Counted from the stretch's first letter, positions 37,301 to 47,255 are shown. The stretch is DNA of 64,000 nt from Oceaniglobus roseus (GCF_002869745.1 NZ_PNOS01000026.1:1-64000), one strand, 5' to 3'. Made by a program: numbers and translations. Notes: generated by a model from the letters alone, not told the origin.

Positions 37301-39854
37301 TGACGATCCGCCCCGGCACCACGATGAGCTTCTTCGGGCTGGCGCCGCCCTCCAGCGCCCGCACCACCGCGGCGTCGGACATGACCAGCGATTCGATCTC
37401 GTCCTTGGCCATGTCGCGGGGCACCGTGATCTCGCTCCGCCGCTTGCCGTTGATCTGGATTGGCAGCGTCACCTCGTCGTCGATCAGCATGGCAGGGTCG
37501 GCTTTCGGCCATGCGGCCTCCGTCACCAGCCCTTCGCCGCCCAGCACCGACCACAGCTCCTCGGCAAGGTGCGGCGTCATCGGCGACATCAGCTGGACCA
37601 GCGCCTTCGCCGCTTCCAGCTTCGCCGCCTTCCCGGCCTCCGACTTCTGGAGCGCCGAGGTGAAGGCATAGAGCCGCGCGACGGAGGTGTTGAAGCCGAA
37701 GCTCTCGATTCCCATGGTCACGTCATGGATCGCCTTGTGCATCTCGCGCAGCAGGTCCTTGTCGGCGGGCTTCGCGCCGTCCTCCGGGGCCTCCACGATC
37801 TCGGTCACGATCCGCCAGACCCGGGCCAGGTGCTTGCTCGTCGCCTCGGCTCCGCTCGCCGTCCATTCCACGTCCCGCTCGGGGGGCGAGTCGGACAGCA
37901 CGAACCAGCGCGCGGTGTCGGCGCCGTACTGGTTGATGATATCCACCGGGTCGACCACGTTCTTCTTCGACTTCGACATCTTGGCCGAGGGGATGATCTC
38001 CACCTCCGTCCCGTCCGCCAGCTTGCCGTCCTTCACCGCGCTCGGCAGATGATACACTGCCCGCCCGTTCGCGTCGCGGGTCATGTAGATCTCGTGCGTC
38101 ACCATGCCTTGGGTGAACAGCGCATCGAAGGGCTCGATGGCCGAGGCGGGCAGGTGGCCGCAGGCGTGCATCGCGCGGGCGAAGAAGCGGGAGTAGAGCA
38201 GGTGCAGGATCGCGTGCTCGACGCCGCCGATGTACTGGTCGACGTTCATCCAGTATTCGGCCTCCGCCGCCTCGGTCGGGGTCTCTGCGCGGGGCGAGGT
38301 GAATCGGGCGAAATACCAGGACGAATCGACGAAGGTGTCCATCGTGTCGGTCTCGCGCTGCGCGGGCTTCCCGCAGCTCGGGCAGGGCACGTCGCGCCAG
38401 GTCGGATGCCAGGACAACGCGTTGCCGGGGCGGTCGAAGGTCACGTCCTCGGGCAGGACGACCGGCAGGTTCTCCTTCTTCTCCGGCACCACGCCGCAGC
38501 TCTCGCAATGCACCACCGGGATCGGGCAGCCCCAGTAGCGCTGCCGCGACAGGCCCCAGTCGCGCAGGCGGAACTTGGTCACGCCATGGCCCACCCCGTT
38601 CGCCTCGCAGAAGGCGATGGCGGCGTCGATGGCGTCGTTGCCGGTCTGCGCCTCGTCGCCCGCGAAGCCCTTGATGTAGCGCACGGTTTCCGTCTTCGGC
38701 GGCACGTAGGCCGGGCCGCCGTTCTCGGGCAGGATGAAGGTGCCCGCCTCGCCCATGGCGGGGGCGAAGGTCGAGACCACGGGAAGCTCGTACTTCCGCG
38801 CGAACTCCAGGTCGCGAGCGTCGTGGGCCGGGCATCCGAAGATCGCACCGGTGCCGTAGTCCATCAGGATGAAGTTGGCGACATAGACCGGCAGCTCCCA
38901 CGCCGTGTCGAACGGGTGGCGCACGCGCAGCCCGGTGTCGAAGCCGCGCTTCTCGGCCTTCTCCAGCTCTTCCTCGGCGGTGCCCATCTTCCGGCACTCG
39001 GCGTTGAACTCGGCCAGCTCGGCATTGGCCTTCTCCAGCGCCTTCGCCAGCGGGTGATCCGGCGAGATGCCGACGAAGGAGGCGCCGAGCAGCGTGTCGG
39101 GCCGGGTGGTGTAGACCTCGACCCGGTCATGGCCTTCGGGCCCGTCGACCAGCGAGAAGGCGAATTGCAGGCCGCGCGACTTGCCGATCCAGTTCCGCTG
39201 CATCAGCTTCACCTTGTCCGGCCAGTTGTCCAGCCGGTCCAGCGCCTCCAGCAGCTCTTCGGAGTAGTCGGAGATCTTGAAGAACCACTGCGTAAGCTCG
39301 CGCCGTTCAACCTGCGCGCCCGACCGCCAGCCCTTGCCGTCCTCGACCTGCTCGTTCGCCAGCACGGTCATGTCCACCGGATCCCAGTTCACGACCGCGT
39401 TCTTGCGATAGACCAGGCCCTTCTCCAGGAAATCGAGGAACATCGCCTGCTGCTGGCCATAGTATTCGGGATCGCAGGTCGCAAGCTCGCGCGACCAGTC
39501 CAGCGACAGGCCCAGCATGGCGAACTGCTTCTTCATGTTGGCGATGTTCTGCCGGGTCCAGACGCCGGGGTGAATCCCCCGCTCGATGCTGGCGTTCTCG
39601 GCCGGCAGGCCGAAGGCGTCCCAGCCCATCGGGTGCAGCACCGCGTGGCCCGTGGCGATCTTGTAGCGCGCCACCACGTCGCCCATGGTGTAGTTCCGGA
39701 CGTGCCCGATGTGCAGGTCCCCCGAGGGATAGGGAAACATCTCGAGCACGTAGTACTTCGGCTTCCCCTCCACCCGCTTCGCGGCGAAGACCCCGGCCTC
39801 GTCCCAGGCCTTCTGCCACTTCGGTTCGATCTCGGAGGCGGCGTAGCGCGACAT
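37287..39854 (-). CDS. leuS: leucyl-tRNA synthetase
   Basis: 855 residues, class I synthetase. HIGH motif at residues 48-51 ([10 protein letters not shown]), a zinc-type insert, the CP1 editing domain, and KMSKS followed by KKN near residue 625, then the anticodon-binding helical domain. It attaches leucine to tRNA-Leu in the cytoplasm. It is the first gene of leuS-lptE-holA-GST. The 174-bp gap to the divergent glycosyltransferase must hold its promoter. Confidence 0.97.
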   Translation of the reverse strand: MSRYAASEIEPKWQKAWDEAGVFAAKRVEGKPKYYVLEMFPYPSGDLHIGHVRNYTMGDVVARYKIATGHAVLHPMGWDAFGLPAENASIERGIHPGVWTRQNIANMKKQFAMLGLSLDWSRELATCDPEYYGQQQAMFLDFLEKGLVYRKNAVVNWDPVDMTVLANEQVEDGKGWRSGAQVERRELTQWFFKISDYSEELLEALDRLDNWPDKVKLMQRNWIGKSRGLQFAFSLVDGPEGHDRVEVYTTRPDTLLGASFVGISPDHPLAKALEKANAELAEFNAECRKMGTAEEELEKAEKRGFDTGLRVRHPFDTAWELPVYVANFILMDYGTGAIFGCPAHDARDLEFARKYELPVVSTFAPAMGEAGTFILPENGGPAYVPPKTETVRYIKGFAGDEAQTGNDAIDAAIAFCEANGVGHGVTKFRLRDWGLSRQRYWGCPIPVVHCESCGVVPEKKENLPVVLPEDVTFDRPGNALSWHPTWRDVPCPSCGKPAQRETDTMDTFVDSSWYFARFTSPRAETPTEAAEAEYWMNVDQYIGGVEHAILHLLYSRFFARAMHACGHLPASAIEPFDALFTQGMVTHEIYMTRDANGRAVYHLPSAVKDGKLADGTEVEIIPSAKMSKSKKNVVDPVDIINQYGADTARWFVLSDSPPERDVEWTASGAEATSKHLARVWRIVTEIVEAPEDGAKPADKDLLREMHKAIHDVTMGIESFGFNTSVARLYAFTSALQKSEAGKAAKLEAAKALVQLMSPMTPHLAEELWSVLGGEGLVTEAAWPKADPAMLIDDEVTLPIQINGKRRSEITVPRDMAKDEIESLVMSDAAVVRALEGGASPKKLIVVPGRIVNVVI

Positions 39855-40028
39855 GACGGCGGTACCTTCTGCTGCAGGCGTATCAACGGCCCGCGATTGA
39901 TAGGGTGCCGCCGCCCGTTGGTCCAGTGCCCCGCGGCCTTAAATCGTGCGTGCCGCAGTTCTTCCGTGACCCGGGCGCGCGATGTCGTATAGGCTGCGGT
40001 CAGACAGGCAGACGCGCACGGATTTCCG

Positions 40029-41273
40029 ATGAACATATTGTTCCTACACCAGAATTTTCCCGGCCAGTTCAAACATCTCGCACCGGCCCTGGCGCAGTCC
40101 GGCCACCGGGTGCTGGCGCTGACGTCGAGGGTGAAGACGGCGCAGACCTGGAACGGCGTGCAGATCGTCCCCTACGCCTGGAGCGAGCCGGAGGGGCAGA
40201 AGCACCATCCCTGGCTGACCAACCTCAACGCCGCGACCCATCGCGGCACCGCCGTCTATCGCGCGAGCCACGCCCTGGCCGAGCGCGGCTATCGCCCGGA
40301 CATGATCGTCGCCCACACCGGCTGGGGCGAGGCGCTGTTCGTGCGGGACGTCTGGCCCGATGTCCGGCTCGGCACCTTCAGCGAGTTCTACTATCAGGCC
40401 GAGGGCGCCGACATCGGCTTCGACCCCGAGTTCGCCCTGACCAACGCCTTCGGCGAGGCGGCGCGGATGCGGTTCCGGAACCTGTCGATGCGAACCCAGC
40501 TGGAAAGCGCCGACATGGCCCTGTGCCCGACCCATTGGCAGGCCAGCACCCATCCCGCCGACCTGCGCCACAAGATCACCGTCGTGCACGACGGCATCGA
40601 CACCGCCACCGCCCGGCCCGACCCGGCGGCCGAGTTCCGGCACGAGGAGCTGCGGCTCGGGACCGGGGACGAGGTGATCACCTTCGTCAACCGCAACCTT
40701 GAACCCTACCGCGGCTTCCACGTCTTCATGCGCGCGCTCGGCGAGCTGCTGAAGCGGCGGCCGCAGGCGCGGGTGGTGATCGTCGGTGGCGACGGGATCA
40801 GCTACGGCGCGGCGCCGAAGGACGGACGGACCTGGAAGGAGGTGATGCTGGCCGAGGTCCGGGCAGGCATCCCCGACGACGACTGGGCGCGCGTGCATTT
40901 CGTCGGCAAGGTGCCCTACGACCAGTTCCTGAACCTGCTCCGCGTCTCCACCGTCCACGTCTACCTGACCTATCCCTTCGTGCTCAGCTGGAGCCTGATG
41001 GAGGCCATGGCCTGCGAGGCGGCCATCGTCGCCAGCGACACGCGGCCGGTGACGGAGGTGATCTCGGACGGCGAGACGGGGCTTCTGGTGAACTTCTTCG
41101 ACGGCCGGGCCATGGTCGAACGGGTCGACGCGCTGTGCCGCGATCCCGAGCGGCGGCGCGAGCTGGGGCAGGCGGCGCGCCGCAAGATCCTGGAGGAGTA
41201 CGACCTGGCGAAGGTCTGCCTGCCGAAGCAGTTCGAGTGGGTCGAGGCCCTGTCGGCGGTGCGCCGGGACTGA
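40029..41273 (+). CDS. glycosyltransferase, GT4-like
   Basis: 414 residues, GT-B fold. The N-terminal domain opens with NILFLHQNFPGQFKHLAPAL. The C-terminal domain contains the sugar-nucleotide EX7E motif (SLMEAMACEAAIVASDT) followed by GETGLLVNFFD. It probably acts on a surface glycan or exopolysaccharide in the cytoplasm. It stands alone, without a polysaccharide cluster around it, so donor and acceptor are unknown. Confidence 0.88.
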   Translation: MNILFLHQNFPGQFKHLAPALAQSGHRVLALTSRVKTAQTWNGVQIVPYAWSEPEGQKHHPWLTNLNAATHRGTAVYRASHALAERGYRPDMIVAHTGWGEALFVRDVWPDVRLGTFSEFYYQAEGADIGFDPEFALTNAFGEAARMRFRNLSMRTQLESADMALCPTHWQASTHPADLRHKITVVHDGIDTATARPDPAAEFRHEELRLGTGDEVITFVNRNLEPYRGFHVFMRALGELLKRRPQARVVIVGGDGISYGAAPKDGRTWKEVMLAEVRAGIPDDDWARVHFVGKVPYDQFLNLLRVSTVHVYLTYPFVLSWSLMEAMACEAAIVASDTRPVTEVISDGETGLLVNFFDGRAMVERVDALCRDPERRRELGQAARRKILEEYDLAKVCLPKQFEWVEALSAVRRD

Positions 41274-41292
41274 GCGGCGCCCGGAGACTCCG

Positions 41293-41757
41293 TTACAGCC
41301 GCCCGTCGCGGATGCGAAGCTGGCGGGCGCGGGTCAGGATCGCATCCTCGATCGCGCGCACGGTGTCGGGGCTGGCCGGCCCCGAAGAGGTGGACAGCGC
41401 CACGTTCAGCGACCGCGCGTCGAGCGCCGGGTCCTGCACGTAGACGGTCGCCCGATAGGCGCGCCCGCCGCCCGGGGGGCGGCCATAGCCGTAGACCAGC
41501 ACGCCCGAGAACGGGTCGGCCGATTCGATGGGCATGAAGTCGAGGATCTGCTGGGCCGCGTTCCAGATGTACTTGTTGACCTCGATCGTCGTGTTCGGGT
41601 CGTCCTTGTTGCCGAACAGATCGAAGATCGACGCGCCGTCGTCGCGCTGCGGCCCCGACGTGGGCTTGGCATCGTTCTGCGGAAGCAGGCCGCAGGCGGA
41701 GAAGGCGAGAACCGCCGACAGAACCACCCAGGCCCGTCTGCCTTGAATCACCGACAT
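41293..41757 (-). CDS. DUF3576 lipoprotein
   Basis: 154 residues with a lipobox (LAFSACGLLP), so a membrane-anchored lipoprotein. The mature part has KYIWNAAQQILDFMPIES and YGRPPGGGRAYRATVYV, typical of DUF3576, a family common in alphaproteobacteria with unknown role. A GGAGG site precedes the ATG at 41757; a further upstream ATG at 41847 is not favoured. It converges on the glycosyltransferase gene with a 19-nt gap. Confidence 0.85.
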   Translation of the reverse strand: MSVIQGRRAWVVLSAVLAFSACGLLPQNDAKPTSGPQRDDGASIFDLFGNKDDPNTTIEVNKYIWNAAQQILDFMPIESADPFSGVLVYGYGRPPGGGRAYRATVYVQDPALDARSLNVALSTSSGPASPDTVRAIEDAILTRARQLRIRDGRL

Positions 41758-42060
41758 ATTCCCGCCTCCGCTCGCGCCATGGGGCCCGAACCGTGCGACG
41801 GACCCGGGCCTTTCGGGTTTTCTAGCCAGCGCGGTCCAATGGGACAAGGGCCTTCCGTCGCAAGCGCCCTTTCAAATGCGGCCCCGGCGGGGCCCGTGGC
41901 GGCCCCGGAAGCCACTGTGGCAATCGCGCACCATTTCGATGCAGGGTGATCGGCCCGGTCTCACTTCCGTTGCAAATGGCCGCCTGCGGAGCGAAACAGC
42001 ATCCAGTCAATCCGGCCACACGGTTTGATACACCTGCTTAGAGACACAAGGGAAACTCAA
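41758..42060. other. intergenic region before the porin
   Basis: 303 bp. A weak ACCCG/CGGGT hairpin followed by TTTT lies near 41803-41822. The last 40 bases are A/T-richer than their surroundings (TTTGATACACC, AGAGACACAAGGG) and contain the porin ribosome site. I cannot place a convincing -35/-10 pair. Confidence 0.5.
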
Positions 42061-43053
42061 ATGAAAAAAGTTCTGTTTGCGACCACCGCAATCGTTCTTA
42101 CGGCCGGCGCTGCGGCTGCACAAAACGTGACCATCTCCGGCACCGGCCGCGTGGGTCTTCTGTACCAGGAGAACCGCGGTGTGGGCCAGAACGACACCCA
42201 GGTGAACAACCGCCTGCGGTTCAACTTCGACGCCCGCAAAGAGACCGACAGCGGCGTGGTCTTCGGTGGTCGTATCCGCATGCAGTACGACTCCAACTAC
42301 AACGGCCTGGCCGGCATCCCGCCGACGGCCGGTGTCCAGCCGGTGTCCTCGGGCGCCCGTCTGTCCGCCGCCTACGTCTATGCCGAGTACGCCGGTCTGC
42401 GCGTCGAAGTCGGTAACGCCAACACCGCGTTCGACTCCGTCGCCCTGCTGTACAACTCGGAAATCGGCTACATCGGCCAGACCTTCGGCTCGTACAACAA
42501 CCAGTCCTACTACTCGTTCGCGACCAACCCCTACGGCCCGGGTGAGCAGAACCGCATGGGCGTCTACGCCGCCTACTCGTTCGCCGGTGCGAACCTGAAG
42601 ATGTCGTACATCACCCCCGACCAGGCTGCCTCGACGCTGCCCGTCGGCCGGAACGAAGAGTTCTCGATGGCCGCCGACTACACCTTCGGCGCGATCACCC
42701 TGGCGGGTGCCTTCGCTCTGAACGGCAGCGGCATCGACAACAACGACGTCTACTTCCTGGGCGGTGAGTACGCCTTCAACGACGTCGGCGCTGTCGGCCT
42801 GCACGTGAACTACACCGACTTCGGCGCCCCCGGCGACGAGACGACCGTGACCCTGTACGGCAACTACAAGTTCGGTGCGATCACCGCCCGCGCTTACGTC
42901 GCCAACTACGACTCGATCGGCGTCAACCCGACCGACACCGTGTACGGCATCGGTGCCGACTACGACCTCGGCGGCGCGACCCTGGCCGGCCACGTGGCCC
43001 GCGACAACAACGAAGACATCCAGGCTTCGCTTGGTGTGAAGTTCTCCTTCTGA
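42061..43053 (+). CDS. porin of the Rhodobacter type
   Basis: 330 residues. A signal peptide MKKVLFATTAIVLTAGAAAA is followed by alternating amphipathic beta strands and ends in phenylalanine (GVKFSF), the outer-membrane insertion signature. Composition is rich in Tyr, Asn and Gly with no cysteine, as in the Rhodobacter trimeric 16-strand porins. It forms a diffusion channel. Codon use is strongly biased to a few codons, and AT content is higher than in neighbours, consistent with very high expression. A strong terminator follows. Confidence 0.93.
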   Translation: MKKVLFATTAIVLTAGAAAAQNVTISGTGRVGLLYQENRGVGQNDTQVNNRLRFNFDARKETDSGVVFGGRIRMQYDSNYNGLAGIPPTAGVQPVSSGARLSAAYVYAEYAGLRVEVGNANTAFDSVALLYNSEIGYIGQTFGSYNNQSYYSFATNPYGPGEQNRMGVYAAYSFAGANLKMSYITPDQAASTLPVGRNEEFSMAADYTFGAITLAGAFALNGSGIDNNDVYFLGGEYAFNDVGAVGLHVNYTDFGAPGDETTVTLYGNYKFGAITARAYVANYDSIGVNPTDTVYGIGADYDLGGATLAGHVARDNNEDIQASLGVKFSF

Positions 43054-43077
43054 TCCCACAAGGATCATTCGGAACGG

Positions 43078-43110
43078 AAAGAGCGGGCCCTGCGCCCGCT
43101 CTTTTCTTTT
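43078..43110 (+). terminator. intrinsic terminator of the porin gene
   Basis: A perfect 10-bp stem (AAAGAGCGGG/CCCGCTCTTT, loop CCCTGCG) followed by TTTCTTTT, 24 nt after the stop codon. Confidence 0.92.
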
Positions 43111-43175
43111 GTGGGGCCCCCTTTTCCACCGCGGCCCCGATGGCGTAACTGGTGCCGACCAAGGGAGCCCGCGCC

Positions 43176-43829
43176 ATGAGCCTGACCGAAATCACCACCC
43201 GCCTGCACGCCGCCGAAGCCGTCGCGGACCGCCCGGAAGGCAGCACGACGCTCATCGCGATCTCCAAGGTCCAGCCGCCCGAGCGAATCGAGGCGGTGCT
43301 GGAGCAGGGCCACCGCGTCTTCGGCGAGAACAAGGTGCAGGAGGCCCAGGGCAAGTGGCCCGCCTTCCAGGAGCGGTTCGGCAAATGCGAGCTGCACCTC
43401 GTCGGTCCGCTGCAATCCAACAAGACCCGCGCGGCAATGGAGCTGTTCGACGTGATCCACTCCGTCGACCGTCCGAAGCTGGCCGGGGCGCTGGCCCGCA
43501 TCGCGCAGGAGACCGGCGCCTGCCCCGACCTCTTCATCCAGGTCAACACCGGCGAGGAGGATCAGAAGGCCGGCGTCCTGCCCGCCGAGGTCGATGCCTT
43601 CGTCGCCGAGTGCCGGGGCATGGACCTGCCGATCCTCGGCCTGATGTGCATCCCCCCCGTTGACGAGGAGCCGAGCCTGCACTTCGCCCTTCTGGCGAAG
43701 ATGGCCGAACGGAACGGGCTCAGGGGACTGTCCATGGGCATGTCCTCGGATTTCGAGAAGGCGGTGTCCTTCGGCGCCACCCATGTCCGCGTCGGCTCGG
43801 CCATCTTCGGGGAGCGCGTGACGGGGTAG
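43176..43829 (+). CDS. YggS-family PLP homeostasis protein
   Basis: 217 residues. The PLP lysine lies in LIAISKVQPPE. FGENKVQEAQ and HLVGPLQSNK are family hallmarks, and MGMSSDFEKAV plus GSAIFGER near the end bind phosphate. PLPBP/YggS has no known catalytic activity and buffers free pyridoxal phosphate. The ATG at 43176 is chosen because of the GGGAG site; an in-frame start 8 codons earlier exists. Confidence 0.93.
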   Translation: MSLTEITTRLHAAEAVADRPEGSTTLIAISKVQPPERIEAVLEQGHRVFGENKVQEAQGKWPAFQERFGKCELHLVGPLQSNKTRAAMELFDVIHSVDRPKLAGALARIAQETGACPDLFIQVNTGEEDQKAGVLPAEVDAFVAECRGMDLPILGLMCIPPVDEEPSLHFALLAKMAERNGLRGLSMGMSSDFEKAVSFGATHVRVGSAIFGERVTG

Positions 43830-43927
43830 GGTTCCGGAGAGGGACGACGTCCGGCAGTCCGCGTGTAAAGGCCGTGCCGAAGCTTTCACCGCATTTGGTG
43901 CAGTCGGACAGCCGCACATCCTGTCAT

Positions 43928-44446
43928 TCACCGCCCCGCCAGTGTCTCCGGCACCACCAGCCGCGTCTCGTATCCGATGCGCTCCGCGATCCACCTCAGA
44001 TCACGGGGCCTCAGCCCCACGCAGCCCGCCGTCGGGTATCCCGGTGCCCGCCAGCGGTGCACGAAGATCGCGGACCCCTTGCCCGGAACCCCCTCGGGCC
44101 AGTTCCAGTCCGTCAGCAGCACGAGATCGTAAAGCCGGTCGGCCCGCCTCAGCCGCTCGTGCCCGAATCCGTGCGGCGCCCGGACCATCAGGTTGTAGTC
44201 GGGATCGCGGACGTCGTCGGACCAGAGGTCGCCGGGCCGGATCGGCACCGCCCAGTCGGCGGGCCGCGCCATCCGATCGGGGCGATAGAGCATGCCGACG
44301 ATCCGGTGCACGCCCACCGGCGTCGCCCCGTCCCCCTCGCGCTTCGCCGCCGAGATTCCGCCGCGCCCCGGCACGCAGGGAAACAGCCGCCCGCGGAACC
44401 TCAGCCCCCGCGGCGTCACCACCATGTCCGTCGCGCGCACCGTCAC
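43928..44446 (-). CDS. L,D-transpeptidase family protein
   Basis: 172 residues. The YkuD catalytic signature is visible as [19 protein letters not shown], with histidine and the nucleophilic cysteine. No signal peptide or membrane segment is seen, unusual for a wall cross-linking enzyme. The family also contains cytoplasmic or poorly annotated members (YcfS/ErfK-like short forms). It starts at a GTG overlapping the ribA stop (GTGA). Confidence 0.82.
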   Translation of the reverse strand: MTVRATDMVVTPRGLRFRGRLFPCVPGRGGISAAKREGDGATPVGVHRIVGMLYRPDRMARPADWAVPIRPGDLWSDDVRDPDYNLMVRAPHGFGHERLRRADRLYDLVLLTDWNWPEGVPGKGSAIFVHRWRAPGYPTAGCVGLRPRDLRWIAERIGYETRLVVPETLAGR

Positions 44447-45516
44447 AGCAGATGCCCCGACTTCGCCGCCTTGGTGGCGAGATAGGCCGCGTTCAGCGGG
44501 TTCTCTCCCACCGCCAGCGGCACCCGTTCGACCACCTCGATCCCGCAGGAGACGAGCCGCTCCACCTTGCGCGGATTGTTGGTCATCAGCCGGACACGCC
44601 CCACGCCCATCCGCCCGAGGATCCGAGCCCCGGTGCGGAAATCCCGCTCGTCGTCCTCGAACCCCAGCCGGTGATTGGCCTCCACCGTGTCGAATCCCTG
44701 GTCCTGGAGCGAATAGGCCCGCATCTTGTTCGCCAGCCCGATCCCGCGCCCCTCCTGGTTCAGGTACAGCAGGATCCCGCCCCCGGCCGAGGCCATCTGC
44801 GCCAGCGCCCCGTTCAGCTGCGGCCCGCAATCGCACTTGAGCGAGCCCAGCACGTCGCCGGTGAAGCAGGCAGAGTGCAACCGCGTCAGCACCGGCGCCG
44901 ACCGGTCGGGCTGGCCGATCTCGATGGCGTAATGCTCGTCGCCGCCGTCCTCGGGGCGGAAGATGTGCAGCCGCCCCGCCGTGGCGGCCGCCATCGGCAG
45001 GCGGGCCGAGACGACGCGGTGCACCGGGCTGTCCTCGCCCAGATGCACGCCGGGGTCGCGCAGGTCGAGCACCGACAATTCGCCCGTGTCCCCGGCGAGG
45101 GGGCAGAGCAGCACCGCAGGCAGCAGCCGCGCCGATTTCGCCAGCGCCACCGCCGCCCGCGCGATCCCCGCGTCGCCCTCGCGCACCGGGCGGAACGGCC
45201 CCTTCAGCGGCGCGCGCAGATCGTCGGCCGGATCGGCCACCGCCCGCACCCGCGCCAGGTCCATCGACGGCGGCACGGCGATCCGCGTCACGTCGCCGTC
45301 GTAGACCGGCGTCTTCAGCGTCTCGGCCCGCCAGTGGGTGATCGCCAGCACCGCGTCGCCGCCTGCCACCAGCGCGGCGAACCGCGCTTCGGTCAGCACC
45401 TCGGGGGATGCGGCAAGCCAGCACACCGCACCGTCCGTGACCATCACCGGCAGACCGATCCTCAGGTCGAAACGGGCGCGCGACAGCCGCTCGGCAGGGC
45501 TTGGGGAAAAGGACAT
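44443..45516 (-). CDS. ribA: GTP cyclohydrolase II
   Basis: 357 residues. The C-terminal half is a full RibA: zinc-binding [18 protein letters not shown], catalytic [12 protein letters not shown] and [10 protein letters not shown]. It turns GTP into the first riboflavin intermediate. An N-terminal domain of about 150 residues resembles the extended alphaproteobacterial RibA form and lacks obvious RibB motifs. The ATG at 45516 has AGGAAAG upstream. The gene is divergent from the response regulator. Confidence 0.93.
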   Translation of the reverse strand: MSFSPSPAERLSRARFDLRIGLPVMVTDGAVCWLAASPEVLTEARFAALVAGGDAVLAITHWRAETLKTPVYDGDVTRIAVPPSMDLARVRAVADPADDLRAPLKGPFRPVREGDAGIARAAVALAKSARLLPAVLLCPLAGDTGELSVLDLRDPGVHLGEDSPVHRVVSARLPMAAATAGRLHIFRPEDGGDEHYAIEIGQPDRSAPVLTRLHSACFTGDVLGSLKCDCGPQLNGALAQMASAGGGILLYLNQEGRGIGLANKMRAYSLQDQGFDTVEANHRLGFEDDERDFRTGARILGRMGVGRVRLMTNNPRKVERLVSCGIEVVERVPLAVGENPLNAAYLATKAAKSGHLL

Positions 45517-45676
45517 CGTCGTCTTTCCTGCATCTGAGCGGTCGATGTAAGCCACCGGCCCGGTTTATGAAACATTCGTATCGCGCAGAACACGACCGCG
45601 TGATCGCACCGACGGAATTCTTGCGCGAAACGTTACTGCTTCACATCTGCTTTACCGAAGCAAGGAGCACCAGAGC

Positions 45677-46363
45677 ATGACCACACTGAAGAAGATTCTT
45701 CTGGTCGATGACGACGAGGACCTGCGCGAGGCGCTCAGCGAACAACTGGTGATGACCGAGGACTTCGACGTGTTCGAGGCCGAGAACGGCGCCGACGCCA
45801 TGGACAAGGCGAAGGGCGGTCTCTACGACCTGGTGATCCTGGACGTGGGCCTGCCCGATACCGACGGGCGCGAGCTGTGCCGCCGGATGCGCAAGCAGGG
45901 CGTCAAGTGTCCGATCATCATGCTGACCGGGCACGACAGCGACAGCGACACGATCCTCGGCCTCGACGCCGGCGCCAACGACTATGTGACGAAGCCGTTC
46001 CGGTTCCCCGTCCTGCTGGCCCGGATCCGTGCCCAGCTGCGCCAGCACGAACAGTCCGAGGACGCGGTCTTCCAGCTCGGGCCCTATTCCTTCCGCCCGG
46101 CCCAGAAGCTGCTGGTGGACGAGTCCGACAAGAAGATCCGCCTGACCGAGAAAGAGACGAACATCCTGAAGTTCCTCTACCGCGCGACCGACGGCGTCGT
46201 GGCGCGCGACGTGCTGCTGCACGAGGTCTGGGGCTACAATGCCGGGGTCACGACGCACACGCTGGAAACCCATATCTACCGGCTGCGACAAAAAATTGAA
46301 CCGGATCCCTCCAACGCGCGTTTGCTTGTCACGGAAAGCGGCGGATACCGTCTGGTGGCCTGA
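45677..46363 (+). CDS. OmpR-family response regulator, PetR/CenR-like
   Basis: 228 residues. The receiver domain has the acidic pocket VDDDED, phospho-acceptor Asp in VILDVGLPDTDG, Thr in MLTGHD and Lys in VTKPFRFP. The C-terminal winged helix carries TLETHIYRLRQKIEPDP. It resembles PetR of Rhodobacter capsulatus and the essential CenR regulators of alphaproteobacteria, so it may control envelope genes; this is from memory. No histidine kinase is adjacent. Confidence 0.9.
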   Translation: MTTLKKILLVDDDEDLREALSEQLVMTEDFDVFEAENGADAMDKAKGGLYDLVILDVGLPDTDGRELCRRMRKQGVKCPIIMLTGHDSDSDTILGLDAGANDYVTKPFRFPVLLARIRAQLRQHEQSEDAVFQLGPYSFRPAQKLLVDESDKKIRLTEKETNILKFLYRATDGVVARDVLLHEVWGYNAGVTTHTLETHIYRLRQKIEPDPSNARLLVTESGGYRLVA

Positions 46364-46440
46364 TCGGCCTCCCGGTCCCGAGGCTTCAAACCGTGTGGCC
46401 CCCCTGCGTGCCGGGTTCATAGACACGCACTCCCCCTCCT

Positions 46441-46464
46441 GGCCCTGACATTCGTGTCAGGGCC
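46441..46464 (+). terminator. terminator of the response regulator
   Basis: A perfect 10-bp stem GGCCCTGACA/TGTCAGGGCC with a TTCG tetraloop, followed by TCTTAGTTT. It lies 77 nt after the stop. Confidence 0.85.
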
Positions 46465-46479
46465 TCTTAGTTTCGTGGG

Positions 46480-46500
46480 CCTGACGCAGGGTCAGGTTTT
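46480..46500 (+). terminator. second terminator hairpin
   Basis: Stem CCTGAC/GTCAGG with loop GCAGG and a TTTT run. It reuses the CCTGAC/GTCAGG core of the preceding hairpin, so the two may have arisen by duplication. Confidence 0.65.
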
Positions 46501-46652
46501 CCCGACTGGCAAGGTGCGCGCACTCGCGGCATGTTCATGGTGTGGACGGCGGCGGCGCCAGTCATCCTTGATGTCCCTCCCCAGGACGTCGTCGCCGTCG
46601 GGCCACACGCCTTCGCACCGGCGCCCGGGTGCGATCCTCCCTGTTGGACTGG

Positions 46653-46679
46653 CCCGGGCCGCTGCGCCCGGGTCCTTTT
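46653..46679 (+). promoter_or_regulatory. terminator-like hairpin in the leader of the RIP-like gene
   Basis: Perfect 7-bp GC stem CCCGGGC/GCCCGGG with loop CGCTGC, followed by TCCTTTT, ending 15 nt before the ATG at 46695. The placement suits an attenuator, or leaves the gene weakly expressed. Confidence 0.5.
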
Positions 46680-46694
46680 CCAAGGCGGTGCCCC

Positions 46695-47255
46695 ATGGAA
46701 GTCGTCCTGTTCTACACCCCCGAGCTCTACGTCCAGACCATGGACATCCTGCGCAACCTCCTGCGGCGCAACAGGAACGGCTTCACGCCGGTGGCGCTCT
46801 GGACGCAGGAGGGCGAGCGCGACCTGGTCGAGCTGCGGCTGAACCGGCACAACCTCTACATCGAAGGCTTCACCACGCGCCCCGGCGGGCCCAGCTATCG
46901 CTTCAGCGACGCGCTGCCCTGGGCGGGGTCGGTCGGTATGCCCTTCACCGGACAGCACGCGGGGCTGATGACCCCGGACGCCACGACGCTGTTCACCGAT
47001 GCCACCCGCTTCAAGATCGACCAGCTGCGCCACTACGACGGGACGCGCCCGGACGAGCTGCGCCGGTCGCTGGGTTTCTTCGTCGTCGCGATCAGCGAGG
47101 CGCTGCGGTTCCGGGCGATCCAGGACAACATCGCGGCCGCGCTGAACGGCGGGCTGCGCTATCGCCCGGCCGAGGATCACCGGAACCTGATGTCGGAATG
47201 GCGCCGCCTGACCGAGGCGGGCGACGCGCGGGTCGATCTGCCCTACCTGCCCTAG
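46695..47255 (+). CDS. ribosome-inactivating protein (RIP) family homologue, putative rRNA N-glycosylase
   Basis: 186 residues. Residues 130-146 (VVAISEALRFRAIQDNI) fit every position of the Shiga/ricin active-site signature as I recall it. Glu135 and Arg138 match ricin Glu177/Arg180, and Trp169 lies 34 residues after Glu135, the same spacing as ricin Trp211. NLYIEGF gives the stacking Tyr55; HYDG (Tyr114) may be the second. The N-terminal half also follows the RIP strand order (ALWTQEGERDLVELRLN, then SYRF). No signal peptide is seen, and about 30 residues between the second tyrosine and the catalytic helix are missing. ATG at 46695 (weak AAGG site); a GTG at 46629 is possible. Base composition matches neighbours. 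It should remove an adenine from the sarcin-ricin loop, if active. Confidence 0.8.
   Translation: MEVVLFYTPELYVQTMDILRNLLRRNRNGFTPVALWTQEGERDLVELRLNRHNLYIEGFTTRPGGPSYRFSDALPWAGSVGMPFTGQHAGLMTPDATTLFTDATRFKIDQLRHYDGTRPDELRRSLGFFVVAISEALRFRAIQDNIAAALNGGLRYRPAEDHRNLMSEWRRLTEAGDARVDLPYLP

Larger units (their letters stand above)
46364..46694. other. intergenic region between the response regulator and the RIP-like gene
   Basis: 331 bp. It holds two consecutive terminator hairpins (46441-46464 and 46480-46500) and a third terminator-like hairpin at 46653-46679 directly before the RIP-like gene. I see no clear promoter in the 150 bp between them. Confidence 0.55.

Noticed and set aside
37278-39992. 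A 904-codon open frame opposite leuS
   Set aside because: Shadow of the leuS coding strand; leuS has the HIGH and KMSKS motifs and conserved neighbours.
43928-44446. L,D-transpeptidase called inactive because it lacks a signal peptide
   Set aside because: The catalytic His and Cys region is intact, and export could use a non-classical route or the start may be wrong, so no claim is made.
46531-46842. An ORF starting upstream of the RIP-like gene in a different frame
   Set aside because: It overlaps the start of the RIP-like gene, has a proline/cysteine-rich translation without motifs and no ribosome site.
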